Assembly (NCBI RefSeq): GCF_003240585.1
Contig: NZ_PCDP01000059.1
Span: 310,001-374,000 of the forward strand
Source of the DNA: Arminella tubonensis
GTDB taxonomy: Bacteria > Pseudomonadota > Alphaproteobacteria > Rhizobiales > Rhizobiaceae
Reading direction: 5' to 3'
DNA length: 64,000 bases
Part shown: piece by piece, positions 35,442 through 43,549 of the stretch
Numbering within the stretch: the first letter of the stretch is position 1
Layout: every line of letters starts with the position of its first letter
The notes under the pieces: model-generated
The model's input: only the letters and a program-made list of their open reading frames with translations
What the model was told of the DNA's origin: nothing
Databases searched by the model: none
Program-made: the position numbers and the translations under genes

Positions 35442-36607
35442 CAGCGCGCAAGCCGCTCGACCGCTATCGCCGCATCGTCATCAAGATCGGCTCGGCGCTT
35501 CTGGTCGATCGCAAGGCCGGCCTCAAGAAGAGCTGGCTTGACGGCATGTGCGCGGATATCGCCGCTTTGAAGGCGAAGGGTGTCGACATCCTCGTGGTGT
35601 CCTCGGGTGCGATCGCGCTTGGCCGCTCGGTGCTGGATCTGCCTGCCGGTGGGCTGAAGCTCGAGGAAAGTCAGGCGGCGGCGGCAGTCGGCCAGATCTC
35701 GCTGGCTCGCGCCTGGTCGGAGAGCCTGTCTCATGACGCTATTGTCGCCGGCCAGATCCTGCTGACGCTGGGCGACACCGAAGAGCGACGCCGCTATCTG
35801 AATGCCCGCGCCACCATAAGCCAGCTTTTGAAGATCGGTGCCGTACCGATCATCAATGAGAATGATACGGTCGCGACCAGCGAAATCCGCTACGGCGACA
35901 ACGACCGTCTTGCAGCCCGCGTGGCGACCATGACGGGGGCCGATCTTCTGATCCTGCTTTCCGATATCGACGGTCTCTACACCGCACCACCGCATCTCGA
36001 TCCCGACGCCCGGTTCCTGGAGACGATCGCCGAGATCACACCCGAAATCGAAGCCATGGCAGGCGGTGCCGCGTCCGAGCTGTCGCGCGGCGGCATGCGC
36101 ACCAAGATCGACGCCGGCAAGATTGCCACCGGCGCCGGCTGCGCCATGATCATTGCCTCCGGTAAGACCGATCGGCCACTGAACGCCATCGAAAGCGGCG
36201 CACGCTCGTCCTGGTTCGCGCCATCCGGCACACCGGTAACGGCACGAAAAACCTGGATCGCAGGACAATTGCAGCCGGCCGGCGAACTTCACGTTGACGA
36301 CGGTGCTGTCACGGCGCTCGGTGCCGGCAAAAGTCTCTTGCCGGCGGGCGTGCGTTCGGTCACCGGCAATTTCGGCCGGGGCGACACCGTTGCCGTCATA
36401 GGTCCGCTCGGTCGCGAGATCGCCCGTGGACTTGCCGGCTACGATGCCGACGAGGCGCGGCAAATCACCGGTCGCAAATCGGCGGAGATCGAGGCCATTC
36501 TCGGCTACGCCGGTCGCGCCGCCATGGTCCACCGCGACGACCTGGTGATGACTGCAAATACAAAGACACGGATTGAGAAGCAGAGGAAGGATGAAGCCCA
36601 TGCTTGA
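35438..36607 (+). CDS. proB: Glutamate 5-kinase
   Basis: A 389-residue enzyme that phosphorylates glutamate in the first step of proline synthesis. The amino-acid kinase domain (about 1-260) shows VIKIGSALLVD, VVSSGAIALG, NENDTVAT and LLSDIDGLYTAPP. A C-terminal PUA domain (about 285-365) is present, as in other long proB products, and may take part in proline feedback. ATG 35438 lies in the obgE stop (ATGA overlap). Confidence 0.97.
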   Translation: MTARKPLDRYRRIVIKIGSALLVDRKAGLKKSWLDGMCADIAALKAKGVDILVVSSGAIALGRSVLDLPAGGLKLEESQAAAAVGQISLARAWSESLSHDAIVAGQILLTLGDTEERRRYLNARATISQLLKIGAVPIINENDTVATSEIRYGDNDRLAARVATMTGADLLILLSDIDGLYTAPPHLDPDARFLETIAEITPEIEAMAGGAASELSRGGMRTKIDAGKIATGAGCAMIIASGKTDRPLNAIESGARSSWFAPSGTPVTARKTWIAGQLQPAGELHVDDGAVTALGAGKSLLPAGVRSVTGNFGRGDTVAVIGPLGREIARGLAGYDADEARQITGRKSAEIEAILGYAGRAAMVHRDDLVMTANTKTRIEKQRKDEAHA

Positions 36608-37883
36608 CGCTGTCGCCAGAAGCCCCGACATCGATGCGCTGATGAATGACATCGGCCGCAAAGCCCGGGCTGCCTCGCGACCGTTGTCCTTCGCGTCCAC
36701 TGAACAGAAGAACCAAGCGCTTGAGGCCATGGCCGACGCCATCATCGCCAATATGAAGGTCATCCTGGCGGAGAACGTCAAGGACCTGAAGGCGGTCGAA
36801 GGCACCGATATGCTTCTCTCCTCGATCGATCGGCTGACGCTGAACGAGAAGCGCGTCACTGAAATGGCTGAGGGCATCCGCACTATTGCTGCGCTGAAGG
36901 ACCCGGTCGGCGAAGTCATTGCGGCGTGGGATCGTCCGAACGGGCTGAAGATCGAGCGCGTCCGCACGCCGCTCGGCGTCATCGGCGTCATATTCGAAAG
37001 CAGGCCAAACGTGACGGCAGATGCCGGCGCCCTTTGCCTGAAGGCTGGAAACGCGGTCATCCTTCGCTGCGGTGCCGATTCCAGACGGTCGTCGCAGGCA
37101 ATCCACGCATGTCTCGTCGAGGGATTGAAAGCTGCCGGCCTTCCTGAATACGCGATCCAACTCGTGCCAGTGAGCGACCGAGCTGCCGTTGGCGCAATGT
37201 TGCGCGGATTGGACGGAGCGATCGACGTCATCGTGCCGCGTGGCGGAAAGAGCCTCGTCGCTCGCGTCCAGGACGAAGCGCGTGTACCGGTTTTTGCCCA
37301 TCTCGAAGGCCTGTGCCATGTCTACGTCGACGCATCTGCCGACCTCGAGATGTCAAAGCGGATCATCGTCAACGCCAAAATGCGCCGCACTGGCGTCTGC
37401 GGCGCGGCTGAGACGCTTCTTGTCGACAGAGCGGCCGTGCCGACGCACTTGAAGCCGCTTCTCGCAGCACTTTCCGAGGCTGGATGCGAAATCCGTGCGT
37501 CGTCCGACGTCCTAGCCCTTGAGCCGACACTCAACGCAGCGACCGAAGAAGACTGGACGACGGAATATCTCGACGCGATCATTTCCGTCGCGATCGTCGA
37601 CGATATTTCCGGTGCCATCGGTCATATCGGCAGATATTCGTCCAACCATACCGAGGCAGTCATTGCCGAAAATCCCGATGTCGTCGAGCGCTTCTTTAAC
37701 GAGATCGACTCGGCGATCCTGCTGCACAACGCCTCTACGCAGTTTGCTGACGGAGGCGAGTTCGGCATGGGAGCGGAGATCGGCATCGCGACCGGCAAGA
37801 TGCACGCACGCGGACCGGTCGGCGTCGAACAATTGACCTCCTTCAAATACCGCGTGCGTGGCAATGGACAGATACGGCCCTGA
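36600..37883 (+). CDS. proA: Gamma-glutamyl phosphate reductase
   Basis: A 427-residue aldehyde dehydrogenase-family enzyme that reduces gamma-glutamyl phosphate to glutamate semialdehyde with NADPH. The catalytic cysteine lies in RRTGVCGAAETLL; FESRPNVTADAGALCLKAGN and VPRGGKSLVARV are conserved cofactor segments. ATG 36600, eight bases after AAGGA, matches the usual family N-terminus (MLDxxARxPDIDALM) and overlaps proB by eight bases; ATG 36591 is also possible. Confidence 0.97.
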   Translation: MLDAVARSPDIDALMNDIGRKARAASRPLSFASTEQKNQALEAMADAIIANMKVILAENVKDLKAVEGTDMLLSSIDRLTLNEKRVTEMAEGIRTIAALKDPVGEVIAAWDRPNGLKIERVRTPLGVIGVIFESRPNVTADAGALCLKAGNAVILRCGADSRRSSQAIHACLVEGLKAAGLPEYAIQLVPVSDRAAVGAMLRGLDGAIDVIVPRGGKSLVARVQDEARVPVFAHLEGLCHVYVDASADLEMSKRIIVNAKMRRTGVCGAAETLLVDRAAVPTHLKPLLAALSEAGCEIRASSDVLALEPTLNAATEEDWTTEYLDAIISVAIVDDISGAIGHIGRYSSNHTEAVIAENPDVVERFFNEIDSAILLHNASTQFADGGEFGMGAEIGIATGKMHARGPVGVEQLTSFKYRVRGNGQIRP

Positions 37884-38502
37884 TGTGACGGCGGAAAAGA
37901 TCCACCCTCGCTACCTTCGCATGCCGCATGCCGAGCGCGGCATGGTCGTGGGTCTATTTGGCGGCTCCTTCAACCCGCCGCACCAAGGCCATGCTCTCGT
38001 CGCCGAAATTGCCATTCGTCGCCTCGGGCTGGACCAGCTCTGGTGGATGGTGACACCTGGCAATCCGTTGAAAAGTCGCAATCATCTGGCGCCGCTCGCC
38101 GAGCGCATTGCGCTTAGCGAAGCGATTGCACCCGACCCACGCATTAAAGTGACTGCGTTCGAGCAAGCACTCGGCATGAACTATACGGCCGATACGCTCG
38201 CGCGCATCAAGGCCGTCAATCGACAGGTACATTTCATCTGGATCATGGGTGCCGACAGCCTGAACACGTTTCACAAATGGCAGAAATGGCAGACGATCGC
38301 CCACACTTTTCCGATTGCCGTCATCGACCGGCCCGGTTCGACGCTATCCTATCTCTCGGCGAAAATGGCAAAGAGCTTCCACTATGCTCGCGTCGACGAG
38401 GACGACGCCCGCGTGCTTTGGAAGAAGCGGGCACCTGCCTGGACCTTCATTCACGGGCCACGTTCTGCGCTGAGCTCTACACAGCTCCGCGCGGGGCAAT
38501 AG
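37858..38502 (+). CDS. nadD: Nicotinate-nucleotide adenylyltransferase
   Basis: About 214 residues. GLFGGSFNPPHQGH contains the nucleotidyltransferase HxGH motif, WIMGADSLNTFHKW the substrate loop and SALSSTQLRAG the C-terminal SSTxLR variant of ISSTxxR. It makes nicotinate adenine dinucleotide from NaMN and ATP in NAD synthesis. The exact start is uncertain (GTG 37858 or ATG 37864); both overlap proA. In most rhizobia rsfS follows directly; here modABC, a ModE gene and a small RNA gene lie between. Confidence 0.93.
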   Translation: MAMDRYGPDVTAEKIHPRYLRMPHAERGMVVGLFGGSFNPPHQGHALVAEIAIRRLGLDQLWWMVTPGNPLKSRNHLAPLAERIALSEAIAPDPRIKVTAFEQALGMNYTADTLARIKAVNRQVHFIWIMGADSLNTFHKWQKWQTIAHTFPIAVIDRPGSTLSYLSAKMAKSFHYARVDEDDARVLWKKRAPAWTFIHGPRSALSSTQLRAGQ

Positions 38503-38545
38503 CATCGATCCGCGACGACAGAATTTTCTGGAAAAGTGCCCAAAT

Positions 38546-38655
38546 GAAAAACCCGACGGGGGAGGATCCGTCGGGTCTTCAAACCTGATCGACAACTGGG
38601 AGGAGGAGTGTTGTCAATCCAAACCGAAAGGCGTTGGGAGGAGGAGGACGCCATT
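38546..38655 (-). ncRNA. Trans-acting sRNA with three anti-Shine-Dalgarno hairpins (alpha-r14 / NfeR1-like)
   Basis: On the minus strand three hairpins follow one another with 14-base linkers. Hairpin 1 (38652-38630) has stem GGCGT/ACGCC and loop CCTCCTCCTCCCA. Hairpin 2 (38615-38591) has stem GACAAC/GTTGTC and loop ACTCCTCCTCCCA. Hairpin 3 (38576-38551) has stem ACCCGACGG/CCGTCGGGT, loop ATCCTCCC and a T5 run, so it is the terminator. Loops with CCUCCUCCC, a threefold layout and about 110-120 bases are the defining traits of the alpha-r14 family, including Sinorhizobium NfeR1, and of related cuckoo RNAs. NfeR1 represses many transport mRNAs through Shine-Dalgarno pairing. A promoter lies just upstream. 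Confidence 0.85.
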
Positions 38656-38661
38656 TCGATA

Positions 38662-38689
38662 ATTATGTTTTACCAGAGTTCGCCGACAA
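38662..38689 (-). promoter_or_regulatory. Promoter of the alpha-r14-like sRNA
   Basis: On the minus strand TTGTCG (38689-38684), a 16-base spacer and CATAAT (38667-38662). The -10 box matches TATAAT at 5 of 6 and the -35 box TTGACA at 4 of 6. Transcription would begin near 38655, a few bases before the first hairpin. Confidence 0.6.
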
Positions 38690-38963
38690 ATACATTGCTG
38701 TTATCGCAACGCAGCTATGCATTTCTATCATAGCATGGGTGAGTTTGTGCCCAAAAAATACCCTTTATGGATTACGAAATAGCGACGGCTGTCGTTCAGC
38801 TAGCTCTCCACTAATCGTCCGGCGCCGAAGGTCGCTACTTGCAGCCTTTTACTGAAATCTAACCAACTCAGCGGCGCTGTCCCGCCTAGAGCCATGCACT
38901 AGCCGAATGCAAACTCTGAGAGATTCGATCTCTTTTGCGAGATCTCACGAAATCCGACTTGAG

Positions 38964-38987
38964 CGATATATTTTCTGAAATACAACG
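38964..38987 (+). promoter_or_regulatory. Putative ModE operator upstream of modABC
   Basis: CGATATATT-N6-AATACAACG fits the ModE site CGnTATATA-N6-TATATAACG at 8 of 9 and 7 of 9 positions in its half-sites. It ends 62 bases before the modA ATG. ModE with bound molybdate represses modABC in well-studied bacteria, and a ModE-like gene follows modC on the other strand. Confidence 0.6.
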
Positions 38988-39049
38988 TAGCCAAAGGCGC
39001 CGGCTCGCGATACTTCTTTCAACAGCTCAAGATTCCTTTGGAGAGATAC

Positions 39050-39844
39050 ATGGCCATCCGCCGCCGCCCGTTTATCAAGCTGACCGTCGCCGCTTTTTCT
39101 GCCGCATGGATCGGTATCCTTGCTAATCCAGTACCGGCTGATGCCGCCGACAAGGTGACAGTCTTCGCAGCCGCCAGCATGAAAAACGCGCTCGACAATG
39201 TTGACGCCGCCTGGACGAAGCAGACCGGCAAGGAAGTGACAGTTTCCTATGCGGCAAGCTCAGCACTCGCCAAGCAGCTCGAAAGCGGCGCGCCGGCTGA
39301 TGTCTTCATTTCCGCCGACACCGACTGGATGGACTACGTTGCCAAAAAGAGCCTGATCAAAACTGACACACGCGTCAATCTTCTCGGCAACCAGATCGTC
39401 CTCGTCGCTGCCAAAGACAAGGCGAAGCCTGTCGATATCAAGGAAGGCCTGGATCTGGCGAGCTTGCTCGGCGATGGCCGCCTCGCCATGGGCCAGGTCG
39501 ATTCCGTGCCCGCCGGCAAATACGGCAAGGCAGCACTTCAGAAGCTCGGAATCTGGTCCGCGGTGGAAGGCAAAGTCGCCGGCGCTGAAAGCGTTCGCGC
39601 GGCGTTGGCTCTGGTGTCGCGCGGCGAGGCGCCCTATGGCATCGTCTATCAGACGGACGCAGCCTCCGACCCAGGCGTTGCAATAGTCGGCACCTTCCCT
39701 GCAAACAGCCACCCGCCGATCATCTACCCGGTCGCAATCACGGCCGATAGCAAGAATCCGGATACGGCCGCCTATTTCGACTTCCTGAAATCCGCTAAGG
39801 CTGTTCCATTCTTCGAGCATGAAGGTTTCACCACCATCAAGTGA
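39050..39844 (+). CDS. modA: Molybdate ABC transporter, periplasmic binding protein
   Basis: A 264-residue secreted protein. Its N-terminus RRRPFIKLTVAAFSAAWIGI followed by ADA looks like a twin-arginine signal (RRxFxK). The mature part starts DKVTVFAAASMKNALDNV and has SYAASSALAKQLESGAPADVF, the molybdate-oxyanion pocket of ModA with its conserved serines. It binds molybdate and tungstate in the periplasm. ATG 39050 has GGAGAG upstream. First gene of modABC. Confidence 0.95.
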   Translation: MAIRRRPFIKLTVAAFSAAWIGILANPVPADAADKVTVFAAASMKNALDNVDAAWTKQTGKEVTVSYAASSALAKQLESGAPADVFISADTDWMDYVAKKSLIKTDTRVNLLGNQIVLVAAKDKAKPVDIKEGLDLASLLGDGRLAMGQVDSVPAGKYGKAALQKLGIWSAVEGKVAGAESVRAALALVSRGEAPYGIVYQTDAASDPGVAIVGTFPANSHPPIIYPVAITADSKNPDTAAYFDFLKSAKAVPFFEHEGFTTIK

Positions 39845-39930
39845 GCGGCAGCAACAAAACCCTGCTTCGGGAATACTCCGGGCTCGCCCGACGGATAGGC
39901 GAGCCTTTGATGTCTTGATGAGGCTGCATT

Positions 39931-40632
39931 TTGGACGCATTGGGCTTGAGCAATGACGAATGGACGGCAATCCTTCTAAGCCTGCGCGTCTCGACGGTCG
40001 CTACTTTGGTCAGCCTTCCCTTCGGTGTTGCCGCGGCGCTGTTGCTTGCTCGTGGCAGGTTCTGGGGGAAGTCGCTGCTCAACGGCGTCATTCATATGCC
40101 GCTGATCCTGCCACCTGTTGTCACCGGGTTTATTCTCCTGATCCTTTTTGGTCGGAAAGGCCCGATCGGCGCTTTTCTCGATGCGCATTTCGGTATTGTC
40201 TTCTCCTTCCGCTGGACCGGAGCGGCCCTCGCATGCGGCATCATGGGCTTCCCTCTGATGGTCCGTAGCATCCGGCTTTCAATCGAGGCTGTCGACCGCA
40301 AGCTGGAAGAGGCGGCCGGAACCCTCGGCGCCGGCCCGGGCTGGATTTTCCTGACGGTGACCTTGCCTCTGATACTGCCGGGCGTGATCGCCGGCATGAT
40401 CCTCTCTTTTGCCAAGGCGATGGGTGAGTTCGGCGCGACAATCACCTTCGTTTCCAACATTCCAGGCGAGACGCAGACCCTGTCGTCGGCGATCTACACC
40501 TTCACCCAGGTGCCCGGCGGCGATGCGGGCGCTTTGCGGCTGACCGTCGTTGCGATCGCCATCTCGATGGCGGCGCTGCTCGCTTCCGAATTCCTTGCCC
40601 ACTTTGTCGGACGAAAGCTGGAGTTCGAATGA
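39931..40632 (+). CDS. modB: Molybdate ABC transporter permease
   Basis: A 233-residue permease with five to six helices and the EAA loop EEAAGTLGAGPGWIFLTVTLPLILPG. HMPLILPPVVTGFILL near residue 55 and EFGATITFVSNIPGETQTL are conserved in ModB. The start is TTG 39931 with GAGG upstream. A gap of 86 bases separates it from modA; it overlaps modC by four bases. Confidence 0.95.
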   Translation: MDALGLSNDEWTAILLSLRVSTVATLVSLPFGVAAALLLARGRFWGKSLLNGVIHMPLILPPVVTGFILLILFGRKGPIGAFLDAHFGIVFSFRWTGAALACGIMGFPLMVRSIRLSIEAVDRKLEEAAGTLGAGPGWIFLTVTLPLILPGVIAGMILSFAKAMGEFGATITFVSNIPGETQTLSSAIYTFTQVPGGDAGALRLTVVAIAISMAALLASEFLAHFVGRKLEFE

Positions 40633-41702
40633 CGCTTTCCGTCGACATCCACCACAAGCTCGGCATGTTTTCGCTTGACGCAGCCTTTACTGCGGATGGC
40701 GGTGTCACAGCTCTCTTCGGTCGCTCCGGTTCTGGAAAAACGTCGATTATTCGCATCATCGCCGGGCTGACACGCCCCGATCGAGGCCGCGTCGTCTTCG
40801 ACGGTACAGTCCTTGCCGATATCGCGAAAGGCATCTTGGTCCCCGGACATCGCCGGCGCTTCGGTTATGTGTTTCAGGACGCAAGGCTGTTCCCACACAT
40901 GACCGTGAGTCAGAACCTCGACTACGGCCACTGGTTCGCGCCCAAGCCGGAGCGCAGCAAGAATCGGGACCCTATCGTCGAGATGCTCGACATCGGCAAT
41001 CTGTTGCATCGTAGGCCGGGCGCACTCTCCGGCGGCGAGAAACAGCGCGTCGCTATCGGCCGCGCGCTGCTGTCGGCGCCGCGGATGCTGCTGATGGACG
41101 AGCCGCTGGCATCGCTGGACGAGGCCCGGAAGGCGGAAATTCTGCCCTATCTCGAGCGGCTGCGCGACGAAACCAAAATTCCCATAATCTATGTCAGCCA
41201 TTCCATTGCCGAAGTGGCCCGGCTTGCAAGCCGGGTCGTCGTGATGCGCGATGGCAAGATTGAAGCGACCGGGCTTGCGATTGAAGTGCTAAGCCAGCCA
41301 TCTGGTACGCAAACCTTCGACCGACGCGAAGCCGGCGTGCTGCTCGAAGGCAAGGTGGAGAGCGCCTCCGAACTCCATCGACTATCGGTCGTGGCTCTGA
41401 AAGCCGCAAGGATGAGCGTTCCCGGGATAACGCATGCGATCGGCAAGAAGGTGCGCGTCCATATTCCCGCACGCGACGTGATGTTGGCGACGATCGAGCC
41501 CGCGGGGCTGAGCGCGCTCAACATCCTTCAAGGCCACATCAGCTGGATCGGAGATGCGACCGACGGCATGATGGAGGTGCAGATCGACTGCGGCGGCGAC
41601 GCGATCCTGTCCCGCATCACCCAGCTCTCCTGCGAAAGGCTGGCACTCGAGGTCGGAAAGTCTGTTTATGCAATCATCAAGACCGTGGCTTTGGAGCCTT
41701 GA
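40629..41702 (+). CDS. modC: Molybdate ABC transporter, ATP-binding protein
   Basis: A 357-residue ATPase. Walker A is GRSGSGKTS (about 32), signature LSGGEKQRVAIGRAL, Walker B MLLMDEPLASLD. The C-terminal part (about 285-355) is the TOBE/Mop domain that binds oxyanion and allows regulation of transport. It overlaps modB (ATGA) and ends 11 bases before the convergent ModE gene. Confidence 0.96.
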   Translation: MTLSVDIHHKLGMFSLDAAFTADGGVTALFGRSGSGKTSIIRIIAGLTRPDRGRVVFDGTVLADIAKGILVPGHRRRFGYVFQDARLFPHMTVSQNLDYGHWFAPKPERSKNRDPIVEMLDIGNLLHRRPGALSGGEKQRVAIGRALLSAPRMLLMDEPLASLDEARKAEILPYLERLRDETKIPIIYVSHSIAEVARLASRVVVMRDGKIEATGLAIEVLSQPSGTQTFDRREAGVLLEGKVESASELHRLSVVALKAARMSVPGITHAIGKKVRVHIPARDVMLATIEPAGLSALNILQGHISWIGDATDGMMEVQIDCGGDAILSRITQLSCERLALEVGKSVYAIIKTVALEP

Positions 41703-41713
41703 TAGCGGCAAGA

Positions 41714-42094
41714 TCAAGGATCGTTCGGCTTGTCGATGGGGCGACGGTTAGCATCGAGCCATTCAAGATCGGCGGCAAGCGCCTGATGCATTGATTTTTC
41801 CATGGCCCGGAAACGCGCAAGCAGCTGCTCCCCAAATTCCGTCAGAGCCGCACCGCCGCCCTTCTGGCCGCCGCGCTGGGATTCGACCGACGGCAGCAGA
41901 AACATGCGGTTCAGATCTGCAACAAGCAGCCACGCGCGGCGATAGGACATGTCCATCGCGCGGCCGGCTGCGGAAATCGATCCTGTCTCTCTGATGTGCT
42001 CAAGAAGCTCAATCTTGCCATGCCCAAGCCTATCCTGATCAGGGAAGCTTATTCGGAGAACGAGTTTGAGGTGATCTCTCGGCATTTTGCTCAT
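41714..42094 (-). CDS. ModE-like molybdate regulator, DNA-binding domain only
   Basis: A 126-residue winged-helix protein: IELLEHIRETGSISAAGRAMDMSYRRAWLLVADLN, then a glycine-rich GGQKGGGAALTEFG turn, as in the N-terminal domain of ModE and related LysR-type HTH proteins. The C-terminal Mop domains that bind molybdate in Escherichia coli ModE are absent; one-domain ModE proteins are common in alphaproteobacteria. It lies tail to tail with modC. ATG 42094 is chosen because the family sequence begins there; the open frame continues to 42262 without support. Confidence 0.85.
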   Translation of the reverse strand: MSKMPRDHLKLVLRISFPDQDRLGHGKIELLEHIRETGSISAAGRAMDMSYRRAWLLVADLNRMFLLPSVESQRGGQKGGGAALTEFGEQLLARFRAMEKSMHQALAADLEWLDANRRPIDKPNDP

Positions 42095-42355
42095 GACGAA
42101 CGCATTTTGACACAGCCTGTCTATACGCGCCCTTCCGCTGGCTGTATACGGCGTGCTCACTGCCCCGAAGGCGTTACGAAGCAAGCCTTTTGCAACGAGA
42201 TTGAGCAATTGCTCATATACTTTTGGCAAGAGCCACGAAATCGAAAATAAACACACCTCCATAAGATAATATGACCATGCGCGCGTCTTGAAACCTTTAT
42301 GGTTTGATGACTATCTTTACTGTGTGATTTGGACGTCGTCCGGATCATTACGTGC

Positions 42356-42799
42356 ATGTTCTGTTATTCCAGGAAAGGGAAAGCACTGACAACAGTACAC
42401 GCCAAGGGAAGAGCGCATGTCGTTATCCCGAAGAGCCCGGAACGTGGCGCCGATGCCGCCGCCCGAGCCCTGCAAGCCGTCCTCGCGAGCCTCGAGGACT
42501 CCAAAGCTGAGAATATCGTCACCATCGACATTGCTGGAAAGTCTGCGCTGGGGGACCACATGGTCGTTGTCTCCGGGCGGTCGAACCGGCACGTCCTGGC
42601 GATCGCTGATCACCTGACGTCCGATATCAAGGGCGAAGGGCTAGGCAACCCACGCGTCGAAGGTCTCGAAGGCGGTGATTGGGTTCTGATCGACACCGGT
42701 GACATAATCGTACACGTGTTCCGTCCCGAAATCCGCGAGTTCTACAACATCGAAAAGATGTGGGCCGCGCCGGATCTCGAAGAGGGCACGCTGCACTGA
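42356..42799 (+). CDS. rsfS: Ribosomal silencing factor RsfS
   Basis: A DUF143/RsfS protein that binds L14 and prevents subunit joining when nutrients are scarce. KAENIVTIDIAGKSALGDHMVVVSGRSNRHV and VEGLEGGDWVLIDTGDIIVHVF are the family core. Homologues start near TTVHAKG, where the codon here is CTG (42386), preceded by AGGAAAGGGAAAG. The nearest ordinary in-frame start is ATG 42356, which adds ten residues and has no clear ribosome binding site; it is used for the coordinates. rlmH follows, as usual. Confidence 0.9.
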   Translation: MFCYSRKGKALTTVHAKGRAHVVIPKSPERGADAAARALQAVLASLEDSKAENIVTIDIAGKSALGDHMVVVSGRSNRHVLAIADHLTSDIKGEGLGNPRVEGLEGGDWVLIDTGDIIVHVFRPEIREFYNIEKMWAAPDLEEGTLH

Positions 42800-42919
42800 C
42801 ACCTGGGAGCAATCCCGGCTGGCACGCGGCGCAAGTGAGCAGATTTGAATGGCCGGAGGGCAACTTCCCGGCAGTTGATAAATTTGCGTCGCCTTGGGGC
42901 GCTACGCTCGGGGGCGGAA

Positions 42920-43402
42920 ATGCGGATTGGCATCTTTGCGGTGGGACGGTTGAAAACCGGCCCTGAGAAAGAGCTTGCGGCTCGCTATCTCGACAGGTTC
43001 GCCAAAGCCGGCCCAGCGATCGGCATGGAACTCGCGCGCGTCAACGAGGTCGCGGAAAGCCGCGCCTCAAATGGCGAGACACGCAAGCGCGAAGAAGCGG
43101 CCTTGCTGTTGAAGACAATTGCAGAAGGCAGCGTCCTCCTTCTTCTCGACGAGCGAGGCAAAGCGATGGACAGCGAAGCCTTCGCCACCGTCCTCGGCAA
43201 TTTCCGTGATCAGGGAAAGCGTGATCTGACCATCGCCATCGGGGGCGCCGATGGACTCGACCCGTCTCTTTATGACAAGGCAGATGCCACGATCTGCCTT
43301 GGCAAGATGACCTGGCCGCATCAGCTTGTCCGCATCCTCATTGCAGAGCAACTCTATCGCGCCGTCACCATCCTATCCGGCCATCCCTACCATCGCGTAT
43401 GA
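42920..43402 (+). CDS. rlmH: 23S rRNA pseudouridine1915 N3-methyltransferase
   Basis: A 160-residue SPOUT-class methyltransferase starting MRIGIFAVGRLK. LLLLDERGKAMDSEAFA and IAIGGADGLDPSLYDKAD form the knotted SAM site, and the tail HQLVRILIAEQLYRAVTILSGHPYHR is nearly invariant in RlmH. It methylates pseudouridine 1915 in helix 69. ATG 42920 with GGGGGCGGAA upstream gives the standard length; the longer frame to 42845 is rejected. Confidence 0.97.
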   Translation: MRIGIFAVGRLKTGPEKELAARYLDRFAKAGPAIGMELARVNEVAESRASNGETRKREEAALLLKTIAEGSVLLLLDERGKAMDSEAFATVLGNFRDQGKRDLTIAIGGADGLDPSLYDKADATICLGKMTWPHQLVRILIAEQLYRAVTILSGHPYHRV

Positions 43403-43549
43403 TCTTAACCAATCACTCACATACGAGTGTTTTGATTCCTCCGGTGATTGGCGTCATGCTCTTGGCCAATCTCCGCAAATCAGCTTATGGGTTTGGACGA
43501 GATATCCATCCTCGAACCCGCGCGATCAAACGGACTTATCCGAACCGGA

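Larger units (their letters stand above)
38503..39049. other. Intergenic region nadD / modA
   Basis: A 547-base gap. It holds the minus-strand sRNA and its promoter (38546-38689) and the ModE-type operator (38964-38987). The part 38700-38940 shows no coding frame on either strand and no DUF1127 gene of the kind that accompanies cuckoo RNAs in Rhodobacter. A short inverted repeat AGAGAT-TCG-ATCTCT followed by TTTT lies at 38919-38936. Confidence 0.5.

Noticed and set aside
35144..37231. 695-codon open frame opposite proB-proA
   Set aside because: Shadow of two conserved genes; low-complexity serine/arginine composition and no start signal.
38630..38652. GGAGGAGGAGG runs read on the plus strand as ribosome binding sites for a gene after nadD
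   Set aside because: No open frame follows at the right spacing; they are the loops of the minus-strand sRNA hairpins.
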